Positions 33,724-41,832 of a DNA stretch of 48,922 bases are shown one piece after another. Under the pieces are notes generated by a model that saw only the letters and a list, made by a program, of their open reading frames with translations, was not told the origin of the DNA and ran no database searches. Source of the stretch: Gemmatimonas sp. Lineage in GTDB: Bacteria; Gemmatimonadota; Gemmatimonadetes; Longimicrobiales; Longimicrobiaceae. Position 1 is the first letter of the stretch, and the number at the start of each line of letters is the position of its first letter. A program made the position numbers and the translations under genes. The stretch covers positions 1 through 48,922 of the forward strand of contig WHSP01000018.1 of NCBI GenBank assembly GCA_009380025.1. The letters run 5' to 3'.

Positions 33724-35181
33724 CTACCTGGACCCGATGGCCGAAGTATCGGGACCCATGCTCGCGGGTGTACGGGCACGCGTCGCTCCCTCTGATGTCC
33801 GCGAGCGCAGGAATTCGATGATTCCGTCCAACTCGGCCGGAGCGAGGTTGCCGGCGAATCCGGGCATGTTGTAGCCACCGTTCATGATGCGGATGGTCAT
33901 CTCGCGGCGTGTGAGGCGGTCCGCGATCGTGGTGAGAGCCGGACCGCGGTGGCCGCCGTGGTCTTCGATTCGGTGGCAGTACAGGCAGCCCTTGGAATAG
34001 AAGACCTGTGCGCCCTCGTAGATCGGGCCACTGGTCGTGCCGATGAGGTGCACCGGCAACGGCTGCACGCCGAAATCGGGCGACCAATGCGACTGGTTGC
34101 CGGCGATCGTCAGAATCGTGAGCACGAGCCCGCTGAACGCGACGGTCCCGACCGCCCAAGGCCGCCGGCGCGGGCTGCGCTCGCCGCGGTTGAACAGCAA
34201 GGGGATCGCGATCAGCACCGCGATGAGCGCGAGCGGCCCCAGAACCATCAGGTACGACTCCGCCCAGTGCGGCATCATGGCGAGCACGGCGAAGTACCAC
34301 AGGAAGTACCAGTCCGGACGTGGGTAGGCATCGACGATCGTCGGGTCCGGCGGTTTGCTGAGCGCCGGTGGCCCGATGACGGCGGCCAGGGTGACGATCG
34401 CGAGGATCACGATGGTGGCAAACACCACGTCGCGCCACGCGGCGGTGGGCCAGAAGGGGACGCCCTCGCGGCGCAGCAGCGCAGCGTAGCTCTTCCGGTA
34501 GGTCGACGGCTCGACTGGCTCGCCCGCATGTGGCGGCTCTGAGATGCCGTTGCGGATGACCAGGAACAAGTGGAACCCAACGAAGAGGAAGATCAGCCCG
34601 GGCAAAACGAAGACGTGCAGCGCGAAGAACCGCGAGAGCGTGGCGCCGCCGAGGAAATCCCCGCCGATGATGAACCGTGCGATCGCCGTGCCGATCACCG
34701 GTACACGACCCGCCTGCTCGGCGCCGACGACAACGGACCAGATCGCGTTCTGATCCCAGCGCAGTAGCTGCCCCGTGAACGCGATCGTCAGGGTCAGGAG
34801 CAGCAGCCCGACGCCGACCAGCCAGTTCATCTCCCGTGGGAACTTGAATGCTCCCATCAGGAATACGCGGACGGCGTGGATGCCGATCAGCACGACCATC
34901 GCCGACGCACCGAAGAAGTGCATGCCGCGGATCAAGCGGCCGAGGGTTGCCCGCTCCGTGATGAACTCGAGGCTCGAGTAGGCTTCGTCCGCCGAAGGCA
35001 CGTAGACGGTGGTGAGGGTGATGCCCGTCACGACCTGAATCAGGAATGCGACCAGCGTCGCACTGCCGAAGACGTACGCCCAACCCGTGCGCGGCACCAC
35101 ATGCTTCGCGATCGGCCCGAGCGCGTGCCAGATCCCCGTGCGATCCTCGAGCCATGCCGCGAGCCTACGGAGCCGATTCAT
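33724..35181 (-). CDS. qcrB: Cytochrome b6/subunit IV fused to a C-terminal cytochrome c
   Basis: The 485-residue protein has haem-b histidine pairs H88/H102 (spacing 14) and H189/H204 (spacing 15); the second spacing is that of b6 rather than mitochondrial cytochrome b. The Qo-site motif is PDWY (289-292), in YPRPDWYFLWYF. After the subunit-IV-like helices a class I cytochrome c domain carries CLYCH (399-403) and a candidate axial Met in YNMPGF. The protein would oxidise quinol and hand one electron to the Rieske centre (high-potential chain) and pass the other through the b haems; the fused haem c would then feed the caa3 oxidase. It is the last gene of the operon, 11 bases after the Rieske gene. 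Confidence 0.93.
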   Translation of the reverse strand: MNRLRRLAAWLEDRTGIWHALGPIAKHVVPRTGWAYVFGSATLVAFLIQVVTGITLTTVYVPSADEAYSSLEFITERATLGRLIRGMHFFGASAMVVLIGIHAVRVFLMGAFKFPREMNWLVGVGLLLLTLTIAFTGQLLRWDQNAIWSVVVGAEQAGRVPVIGTAIARFIIGGDFLGGATLSRFFALHVFVLPGLIFLFVGFHLFLVIRNGISEPPHAGEPVEPSTYRKSYAALLRREGVPFWPTAAWRDVVFATIVILAIVTLAAVIGPPALSKPPDPTIVDAYPRPDWYFLWYFAVLAMMPHWAESYLMVLGPLALIAVLIAIPLLFNRGERSPRRRPWAVGTVAFSGLVLTILTIAGNQSHWSPDFGVQPLPVHLIGTTSGPIYEGAQVFYSKGCLYCHRIEDHGGHRGPALTTIADRLTRREMTIRIMNGGYNMPGFAGNLAPAELDGIIEFLRSRTSEGATRARTPASMGPDTSAIGSR

Positions 35182-35192
35182 GACTGGGCGCC

Positions 35193-35759
35193 TCAGGTGA
35201 TGGGCAGGGGCGTCGTATGGATCTCGACGGCATCACCGCGGACGCGGACGGGATAACGCGTGAGGGGGCGAGGAGGCGGTCCGCCCGCGACTTCGCCGTT
35301 GCTGTAGTAGACGCCACCGTGGCACGGGCACATGAACAGGTTCGCCTGCTCCTCCCAGCGCACCGGGCAACCGAGATGAGTGCAGTCCAGCGAGAACGCG
35401 ATGAAGCTGGCCTCGCCTTCTCGCCGCAGCCACGCCGCCGTCTTCGCGACCTGGCCGGACCAGGGCAACGACGACGGATCCTCGAATCTGACCGTTGTCG
35501 TGCTACCGACGGGGAACTGCGAGACGCGGCCGACGCCGCGCCAGCGTTCAGGGTGCGCACTGACGAAAGGCGCGAGAAAGAATCCGAGGATGGGCACTCC
35601 CGCCACGGCGGCCGCGAGTCCGCATAAGGTGAGGCTCAGCCGCGACATCCATCGCCGCCGGTCCATCGTCTCGCCTGCCGCGGACGTGCTGACACCATCG
35701 CCAGTTTCGCCCGGTCCGCTGGCAGCCGAGGCGATCGGCTCGTCAGATCCACAACACAT
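35193..35759 (-). CDS. qcrA: Rieske [2Fe-2S] subunit of the quinol:cytochrome c reductase
   Basis: The start is ATG 35759 with ACGGAGGAT about eight bases ahead; a longer frame to 35813 has no such site. The 188-residue protein has a single membrane helix (about 40-66, LCGLAAAVAGVPILGFFLAP). Its cluster-binding loops are CTHLGC (126-131) and CPCHGG (144-149), so two cysteines and two histidines are in place. The segment between (PVRWEEQANLFM) is short as in b6-type Rieske proteins. It takes electrons from quinol at the Qo site of the downstream cytochrome b and passes them to cytochrome c. Its operon position before qcrB is standard. Confidence 0.93.
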   Translation of the reverse strand: MCCGSDEPIASAASGPGETGDGVSTSAAGETMDRRRWMSRLSLTLCGLAAAVAGVPILGFFLAPFVSAHPERWRGVGRVSQFPVGSTTTVRFEDPSSLPWSGQVAKTAAWLRREGEASFIAFSLDCTHLGCPVRWEEQANLFMCPCHGGVYYSNGEVAGGPPPRPLTRYPVRVRGDAVEIHTTPLPIT

Positions 35760-35909
35760 CGTCCGTATCCTCCGTGAGTCGACGCGGGTGTTACAAGTGG
35801 CCCCACTCTCCACTCCCGCTGCCGGGGTGGGGCACGCGTCGCATCTGCAGATATCGCCGCATATTCGACCTCGGCCGGAACCTGCATGAGCGTCGAGCCT
35901 TCCGAGTCC

Positions 35910-36521
35910 TCAGCTGGCGCGGATCATCTCGCGAATCCAGAACGCGAGTGCGATCACGAAGACCGCGAGTCCGCCGAAGATCAGGATCGACGAACTGATC
36001 GTGCCCCACGCCGTCCACACCACCCCGATCGCGAGCACCGCAGGCCAATACGTCGGACGCGGGACGTGAACCGGCAGGGGCGGCGAGCCACCAGTCCACC
36101 CGGGGGCTGACGATGCCTGGTTCGGCCGCGCTTCACTGGCATCCCCCCCGGTGTCCGTGTGCCTTTCGTCCGCCAGGTGTGTGGGCCGAGCTGACTCGGC
36201 ACTGAGTCGTTCGGATCCTGGCGAACGGGGCGATCCGTCGCCGCCGTCGTCGTCCGCGGGCTCTCGAAGGGGCCGGACAGTTACGATTGATGCTTCGGGC
36301 TCGCGACCCGGCCAGCCCACCACCGATTGACTCGGTTCACGCTGCGATGTGGCGCTACTCGCACCCGTGGTCTGGAATGCGGCCGGCATCGCCTCCTTCT
36401 TCGGAACCGATCCCTCGGCCAATTCCTTGTCCGCGGCGGGCCGGCTCCCGACACTGTCTCGCCGCGTCCGTCGCCACATCGTGACCGCGACGATTGCTCC
36501 TATAACGAAGACGGCCCACAT
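35910..36521 (-). CDS. Cytochrome c oxidase subunit IV-like membrane protein with long linker
   Basis: The start is ATG 36521, five bases after the subunit III stop, with AGGGTGAGG ahead; it yields 203 residues. The protein has an N-terminal helix (about 1-18, MWAVFVIGAIVAVTMW), a long hydrophilic linker rich in Pro, Glu, Asp and Ser (about 20-150) and two C-terminal helices (about 158-198, TYWPAVLAIGVVWTAWG, ILIFGGLAVFVIALAFW). The last pair resembles small subunit IV proteins of bacterial oxidases. Its place between oxidase subunit III and the Rieske gene supports an assembly or structural role. The linker is longer than usual for the family, so identity is by position and the helix pair. 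Confidence 0.6.
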   Translation of the reverse strand: MWAVFVIGAIVAVTMWRRTRRDSVGSRPAADKELAEGSVPKKEAMPAAFQTTGASSATSQREPSQSVVGWPGREPEASIVTVRPLREPADDDGGDGSPRSPGSERLSAESARPTHLADERHTDTGGDASEARPNQASSAPGWTGGSPPLPVHVPRPTYWPAVLAIGVVWTAWGTISSSILIFGGLAVFVIALAFWIREMIRAS

Positions 36522-36526
36522 GCGCC

Positions 36527-37108
36527 TCACCCTATGATCCCGCGGAACGTCAGCACGTACACGATCGCGAAGATCACCACCCATACGCCGTCGACGAAGT
36601 GCCAGTAGATGGAGACACTTTGCTGCGCCCCCGACCGAGCATTCGTTGCGTTCGCCAGGTCGAGCCCGAGCAGGATCGACAACATGACGAGACCGACCAG
36701 TACGTGCGCGGCATGAAAACCGGTCAACGTAAAGAAAGTGCTGGTGAAGAGGTTCGAGCCGAGGCCAAGACCGCTGCGGAGGATTCCGGCGTACTCGAGA
36801 ACCTGGCCGGCGAGGAATACGATACCGAGCGCGATCGTCGCGGCGAGCCAGAATCTGCGCCGTCCAATGCGGTTGGCCCGGCCGGTGCGTTCTGCCCGCC
36901 AGACTGCGAAACTGCTCGAGAAGAGGAATAGCGAGAAGATGCCAGTCCGGAACGGATCGAGGTGTGCCCGCGCCATCGCTGCGGTCGAAGATTGACCGAA
37001 GAAGTGCACGTACGTCACGATGAGCAATGCGAAGAACGCAGTCTCAGAAGTGACGAAGAGCAGAACCCCGAGTAGGGCCGGGCGATCCGCGAATCGGCTC
37101 GAGCTCAT
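36527..37108 (-). CDS. ctaE: Cytochrome c oxidase subunit III
   Basis: The 193-residue protein starts MSSSRFADRPALLGVLLFVT and overlaps the subunit I stop as ATGA. Five helices are visible, as in the short bacterial form that lacks the first two helices of the mitochondrial protein. Family motifs include LFVTSETAFFALLIVTY near the start, FFTLTGFHAAHVLVG (GxHxxHV) and the ending SIYWHFVDGVWVVIFAIVY (WHFVDxVW). Subunit III stabilises the oxidase core and helps proton uptake. It is encoded in order after subunits II and I. Confidence 0.95.
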   Translation of the reverse strand: MSSSRFADRPALLGVLLFVTSETAFFALLIVTYVHFFGQSSTAAMARAHLDPFRTGIFSLFLFSSSFAVWRAERTGRANRIGRRRFWLAATIALGIVFLAGQVLEYAGILRSGLGLGSNLFTSTFFTLTGFHAAHVLVGLVMLSILLGLDLANATNARSGAQQSVSIYWHFVDGVWVVIFAIVYVLTFRGIIG

Positions 37109-38838
37109 AGCACGATTTCCTGCCCGCGGCCCACCGATTGGCGTCGGTTCGCTGACTCGCGCTGGGCCGTCAGCTCATAGAGCGGTCGGCGACCCAGGAC
37201 CGGCGGCACCGTATCGAAGTTTTCGGGCTGTGGCGGGGATGTAGTCGCCCACTCGAGCGTCCAGGCGTCCCATGGGTTGTCGCCCGCGATGTCCCCGTGG
37301 CGGAGGCTGACGTACATGTTCCACAGGAAGACGACAATGCTCGAGCCGAGGATCACCGCACCCACCGTCGAAATTCCGTTCGCCAACGCCCAGCCGGGAA
37401 AGTCACCGTATGTGTAGACGCGGCGCGGCATACCCATCACGCCGAGCATGTGCTGCACGAAGAACGTTGCGTTCAATCCGATTACAGCGAGCCAGAGATG
37501 CCAGCGCCCCAACCGCTCGGAGAGCATCCGTCCGGTGAACTTCGGGAACCAGTAGTAGGTGCCGGCGAAGACGGCGAAGACGGTTCCCCCGAACAGCACG
37601 TAGTGCAAGTGCGCGACGACGAAGTACGTGTCCGTGAGCTGCCAGTCGAGCGCGATGGTGGCGAACACGATGCCGCTCAACCCGCCGACGGTGAACTGGA
37701 GAATGAAGGCGAGCGCGAAGAGCAGAGGGGTTCGGAACCGCAGCGATCCGCCCCACAGCGTACCGATCCAGTTGAAGATCTTGACGCCCGTTGGGACGGC
37801 GATGAGCATGCTCGCTGCGCCGAACCAGATCGTGACCCCCTGACTCAATCCGGCGGCGAACATGTGGTGCGCCCAAACAAACAGCCCGAACAAGCCGATG
37901 GAGACGCCGGAGCCTGCGACGAACTCGTACCCGTAGATCGGCTTGCGGGCGAATACCGGGATGACCTCCGAGATGATCGCGAACGCTGGCAGGATCAGGA
38001 TGTAGACCTCCGGGTGGCCGAAGATCCAAAAGAAGTTTTGCCATAACAGCGGCGAGCCACCGCCTGTGGGGTCGAAGAACGCCGTGCCGAACCGGCGGTC
38101 GAAGAACAGCATAACCAAGGCAGCGTTGAGCGCCGGAATCGCGATCAGGATGAGGGCGGCTGTCACGAAGATGAGCCAACAGAACAAAGGCATGCGGCCG
38201 AACCCCATGCCGGGTGCTCGGAGCAGTAGGATCGTCGCGATCAAGTTGATCGCGGAGGCGACTGAGCCGACGCCGACGATCAGCAACCCGATCGACCAGT
38301 AATCGACGCCGCCTACGTTCCCGAACGGCCCATTACCCAGCGTGTAGTTGCGGAGGCTCAGCGGGGGATAGCTGAACCAGCCAGCGGTCGAGGCTCCGGT
38401 CGCGAAGAAGCTGAAGTAGATGAGCAGCCCTCCGAACGGGATCAGCCAGTAGCCGAACGCGTTGAGCCGAGGGAACGCCATGTCCCGTGCGCCGATCATC
38501 AGCGGCACGAGGTAGATTGCCAGCCCGATCAGCAACGGCATGCCCACGAGGAAGATCATCGTGGTCCCGTGCATCGTGAACAGCTGGTTGTACGTCTCGG
38601 GTCCGAGGAACGTATTGTTCGGCCTCGACAACTGGATGCGCATCGCGAGCGCCTCGAGACCACCGATGACGAAGAAGACCAGCGCCGTCAGCATGTACAG
38701 GATGCCGATCTTCTTGTGGTCGACGGTCGACGCCCAATCGAGCATGCGGGTGGCGCGATGATTGGCAGATGTGAAAGGCGCGCCGGAGGCGGGCCTTTGT
38801 GTCCAGCGGGTTGGGCTCGCTGTCGTCGGCGTGCTCAT
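37105..38838 (-). CDS. ctaD: Cytochrome c oxidase subunit I, A-type haem-copper oxidase
   Basis: The 577-residue protein carries all haem and copper ligands: H90 for low-spin haem (TMHGTTM), H275, H324 and H325 for CuB (GHPEVY and AHHMF), and H410 and H412 (AHLHYV) for the two haems. Tyr279 of HPEVY would form the His-Tyr cofactor, and Glu277 marks an A1-type D-channel enzyme. The reaction is oxygen reduction to water coupled to proton pumping. It overlaps subunit II upstream and subunit III downstream by 4 bases each, so the three are translationally coupled. The C-terminal tail is hydrophilic and unremarkable. Confidence 0.96.
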   Translation of the reverse strand: MSTPTTASPTRWTQRPASGAPFTSANHRATRMLDWASTVDHKKIGILYMLTALVFFVIGGLEALAMRIQLSRPNNTFLGPETYNQLFTMHGTTMIFLVGMPLLIGLAIYLVPLMIGARDMAFPRLNAFGYWLIPFGGLLIYFSFFATGASTAGWFSYPPLSLRNYTLGNGPFGNVGGVDYWSIGLLIVGVGSVASAINLIATILLLRAPGMGFGRMPLFCWLIFVTAALILIAIPALNAALVMLFFDRRFGTAFFDPTGGGSPLLWQNFFWIFGHPEVYILILPAFAIISEVIPVFARKPIYGYEFVAGSGVSIGLFGLFVWAHHMFAAGLSQGVTIWFGAASMLIAVPTGVKIFNWIGTLWGGSLRFRTPLLFALAFILQFTVGGLSGIVFATIALDWQLTDTYFVVAHLHYVLFGGTVFAVFAGTYYWFPKFTGRMLSERLGRWHLWLAVIGLNATFFVQHMLGVMGMPRRVYTYGDFPGWALANGISTVGAVILGSSIVVFLWNMYVSLRHGDIAGDNPWDAWTLEWATTSPPQPENFDTVPPVLGRRPLYELTAQRESANRRQSVGRGQEIVL

Positions 38839-39818
38839 CGCAGGCCCGACAGGTAGGCGACGAGTGCGGCGATCTCGCCGTCGTGCAGCTGGAAGTTTGG
38901 CATGGTCGCGCCGGGTTTGATCGCCCCAGGGTTACGCAGCCAACGGGCGAGGTTGGCTGGCGTGTTCGTCAGTGTGGCGGCGGCGATCGTGCGGCGGCTA
39001 GCCAGGTGCGTGAGGTCGGGGGCGGCGTTCCCGCCTGTGCCCCCGAAGCTATGACAGCTCAGACACGCCTTTTCGCTGAAGATGGCCAGGCCCTGCGTCG
39101 CTAGCGTGCCCGATGGCGCTGCCGGCCGCTCGAGCTGCGACGCCTGCCAAGCCGCGAATGTGCTGTCTTCCTGCGCGATCACGAGGAAGTGCATGTGCGC
39201 GTGCTGGGTGCCGCAGTACTCGGCGCAGCGACCGAGGTACGTGCCGGCCGTATCCGCCTGTAGCCAGACGAAGTTCTCGCGGCCGGGAATCATGTCGATC
39301 TTCCGCGCGAGGTTCGCCGCCCAGAAGTCGTGCACGACGTCCGCCGACTCGATGCGTGCCAGCACCATCCGGCCGACTGGGATGTGGATCTCGTTCGCGG
39401 TGACTACGCCCGACGCGGGATAGGTCGCCTCCCACCACCACTGATGCCCTCGAATCACCACCTCTGGCGTCGCATTGCGCGGCGGGTCTGGGTTTACGAG
39501 TCCCATCGTGCGTAGCGTGAAGCCGAAGATGATCGCCAGCAGGACTACCGGCGCGGCGGTCCACGCGATCTCGACCTTGTAGCTCGCCGTCTTTGCTGGC
39601 GGGTCCAGGTCGCCCTCGCGCCCGCGGTACCGAATGACGGCGTCTACGATCAGCACGCCGACCAGGAGCAGAATCGCTGCGCACAGGATCGAGACCCAGA
39701 ACAACAGCTCGGAAAGAGCGCGGGCCTCCGGCGAGGCGGGCTCGAAAACCGGCAGCAATCCCTGCAGCTCCGTCAGCTGCCATACTACCGCAGCTGCGGC
39801 CCAATTCGGCTCCAGCAT
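38835..39818 (-). CDS. ctaC: Cytochrome c oxidase subunit II with fused cytochrome c (caa3 type)
   Basis: The 327-residue protein has two helices (about 37-58 and 85-103) and a cupredoxin domain with the CuA ligands H163, C198, E200, C202, H206 and M209 (CAEYCGTQHAHM). After a short Pro/Ala linker a haem c domain holds CLSCH (252-256) and the axial Met in GATMPNFQ. The fusion makes this a caa3 oxidase able to take electrons directly from a membrane bc complex. It is the first gene of the six-gene unit; its promoter should lie in the 245-base gap before the divergent TPP gene. There is no typical signal peptidase II site. Confidence 0.95.
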   Translation of the reverse strand: MLEPNWAAAAVVWQLTELQGLLPVFEPASPEARALSELLFWVSILCAAILLLVGVLIVDAVIRYRGREGDLDPPAKTASYKVEIAWTAAPVVLLAIIFGFTLRTMGLVNPDPPRNATPEVVIRGHQWWWEATYPASGVVTANEIHIPVGRMVLARIESADVVHDFWAANLARKIDMIPGRENFVWLQADTAGTYLGRCAEYCGTQHAHMHFLVIAQEDSTFAAWQASQLERPAAPSGTLATQGLAIFSEKACLSCHSFGGTGGNAAPDLTHLASRRTIAAATLTNTPANLARWLRNPGAIKPGATMPNFQLHDGEIAALVAYLSGLR

Positions 39819-40063
39819 CTTCGTTTTGCACGGCGTTGTGATGCGGTCCGGACGGTTCGCGCCGATCGCAAGGGGTGTGCCTTAGGCCCGTTCTCTCCGC
39901 CTAGCCCATCGCTCCCGAGAAGCGACCTGGTCATTGACTCCGGCCCTAGGGGGTTCTGGTGTGTTTCATGCCTCGCGAGGTAGTCGCTACAGGGCCGCGG
40001 CTGTATGGAGACGTCTGCCGCGGGCCGATTGTAGGGTCGACCTCAGACAGGGGAAGAGTTCCG

Positions 40064-40693
40064 ATGGCCGAGACTGCCGCGGCAATACTGGTTGAACGCC
40101 TGTCCGCTTGGGGCGTGGACACGATCTTTGGGCTGGCCGGGGACGCCCTCGCCGACGTCTTCGAGGTGATGCGACGAAACCCGCAGAGCCCCCGATTCAT
40201 TCAGGTTCGCCACGAGGAGGCCGCCGCTTTCGCCGCCTGTGCTTATGCCAAGACCACGGGGCGCCTCGGTGTGTGTATGGCTACCTCCGGCCCGGGTGGC
40301 ATACACCTCACGAACGGCCTCTACGACGCGAATGCGAACGACCAGCCCGTCCTGGCGATCACGGGGCAGACATGGTCAAAATTCATCGGGACGCGGTACC
40401 AACAGGAGGTCGCCCTCGACCGTCTGTTCGCGGATGTCGCAGGCTACACGCTGGACAGCCCGGCGAACGCCGAGGCAGTGCTTCGCGAGGCGTTCGATCA
40501 GCCGGGCCCGGCGCTGATCGAGGCAGTCGTCGATCCGAACGAACCGCCGATGCCTGGCAGAATTACTACAGAACAGGCACTTGCCCTGATGAACTCTTTG
40601 CGGAAGGGCCAGCCGCACCGTTGGAAAATCATGCAGAAGGCGTTCAGAGAGACCATTCGCGAGCTCCGCGACGCACCTCAGGCGATACTCTAG
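40064..40693 (+). CDS. Internally deleted thiamine-diphosphate enzyme (acetolactate synthase/pyruvate oxidase family)
   Basis: The start is ATG 40064 (MAETAAAILVERLSAWGVDT), with GGGGAAGAG ahead, giving 209 residues. Residues 1-126 are the N-terminal TPP-binding half: the catalytic Glu in RHEEAAAFAA (E51) and ATSGPGGIHLTNGLYDA are intact. At about residue 126 (LFADVA/GYTLDSP) the protein jumps to the extreme C-terminus, GPALIEAVVDPNEPPMPGRI. Full-length relatives have about 590 residues, so roughly 370 are missing: the middle domain and the GDG...N cofactor motif. The junction is in frame, so a mini-protein would be made. It cannot be a normal TPP enzyme; it may be a pseudogene or a reused N-domain. 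Confidence 0.8.
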   Translation: MAETAAAILVERLSAWGVDTIFGLAGDALADVFEVMRRNPQSPRFIQVRHEEAAAFAACAYAKTTGRLGVCMATSGPGGIHLTNGLYDANANDQPVLAITGQTWSKFIGTRYQQEVALDRLFADVAGYTLDSPANAEAVLREAFDQPGPALIEAVVDPNEPPMPGRITTEQALALMNSLRKGQPHRWKIMQKAFRETIRELRDAPQAIL

Positions 40694-40824
40694 CCTCTAC
40701 CCATCTCTTCATGTGTCGCCTGGGAACGACCTCGCATTCGAGCTCACCCACAGGTATGTGGACCGCTCCCACTGGATCCCGCCTGCCCCGGTTCGCACGC
40801 GGTAACTGAGCGAGGGAATCGGCG

Positions 40825-41724
40825 ATGCAACCGGGAATTTTCAGAGGGAAGGACATCGAGTGTGTCCTGCAGATCGAGGCGACTGTGGGCGAGTCACCCG
40901 TCTGGTCAGTCCGTGAGCAGGCGCTGTATTGGGTCGACATCCTGGGGAAGAAGGTCCATCGCTATCATCCGGACACGGGCCACAACGAAAGTTTCGACCT
41001 GTCCGAGGAAGTGACCTGTGCGGCGTTGCGCGAGCGCGGTAGGCTGGTGCTCACCCTGCGCAAGAACTTCGCATACTTCGACCCGGCCACCGGAAGCCTC
41101 GACATCCTCATGGCCCCTGAGGGCGAGGCGCCGGAGAACCGCTTCAACGACGGAAAAGTGGATCGGCAGGGCCGCTTCTGGGCCGGTTCGATGAACGATT
41201 CGTCGTGGGATGCGGCGACCGGGAACCTCTATCGCCTAGACCCCGACAAGTCGCTCACGCGGGTCTGGGGGAGTGTGGCCTGCACGAATGGGTTGGGCTG
41301 GAGTCCGGACGACCGAGTCCTCTACTTCGGCGAGAGCTTCCGCTACGCGATCTTCGCCTACGATTTCGACGGGGCCACCGGCCAGATCTCGAACCGCCGC
41401 GTGTTCGCGAGCATAGACCACAGCAATGGCGCCTTCCCCGATGGCCTTACTGTCGACGCTGAGGGCGGCGTGTGGAGCGTGCATAACGCTGTGGGTCGTG
41501 TCGTCCGCTACGATCCCGCCGGCAGGGTCACGGCGGTGATCGACATGCCATTGCCGCAGCCCACGAGCGTGATGTTCGGCGGCACGAAGCTGGACACGCT
41601 GTACATCACCACCTCCCGACAGAATCTGTCGGCCAGCCAGCTCGCCGCGTTCCCGCTCTCGGGAAGTTTGTTCGCCGTCCGACCGGGAGTGGTCGGCCTA
41701 CCTGAAGCATCGTTTGCCGGGTAG
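40825..41724 (+). CDS. SMP-30/gluconolactonase/LRE-family protein
   Basis: The 299-residue protein is preceded by GAGGGAA and starts MQPGIFRGKDIECVLQIEAT. It has the six-bladed propeller metal-site residues of the family: GESPVW (Glu), NRFNDGKVDRQGRFWAG (Asn), TNGLGWSPDDRVLYFGES (Asn) and PDGLTVDAEGGVW (Asp). Known members hydrolyse sugar lactones such as glucono-1,5-lactone with a divalent metal. No signal peptide is seen, so it is cytosolic. It precedes cydAB by 108 bases and lies in the neighbourhood of putative glucose-oxidising genes, which fits lactone hydrolysis. Confidence 0.9.
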   Translation: MQPGIFRGKDIECVLQIEATVGESPVWSVREQALYWVDILGKKVHRYHPDTGHNESFDLSEEVTCAALRERGRLVLTLRKNFAYFDPATGSLDILMAPEGEAPENRFNDGKVDRQGRFWAGSMNDSSWDAATGNLYRLDPDKSLTRVWGSVACTNGLGWSPDDRVLYFGESFRYAIFAYDFDGATGQISNRRVFASIDHSNGAFPDGLTVDAEGGVWSVHNAVGRVVRYDPAGRVTAVIDMPLPQPTSVMFGGTKLDTLYITTSRQNLSASQLAAFPLSGSLFAVRPGVVGLPEASFAG

Positions 41725-41832
41725 GCGGTCCACGGCCCGGGTACGATAGGTGCAAATCGGCCGCGCGGAACAAAGCCAGGACGCGGCCGACATGCCGATG
41801 TCGGGCGCGCGAAGCCAGAGATCGGAAGCCGC

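Noticed and set aside
33665-35155. 496-codon minus-strand frame overlapping the cytochrome b6 fusion
   Set aside because: Arg/Ala/Gly-rich shadow frame of a GC-rich gene; the other frame carries all haem ligands and the CxxCH motif.
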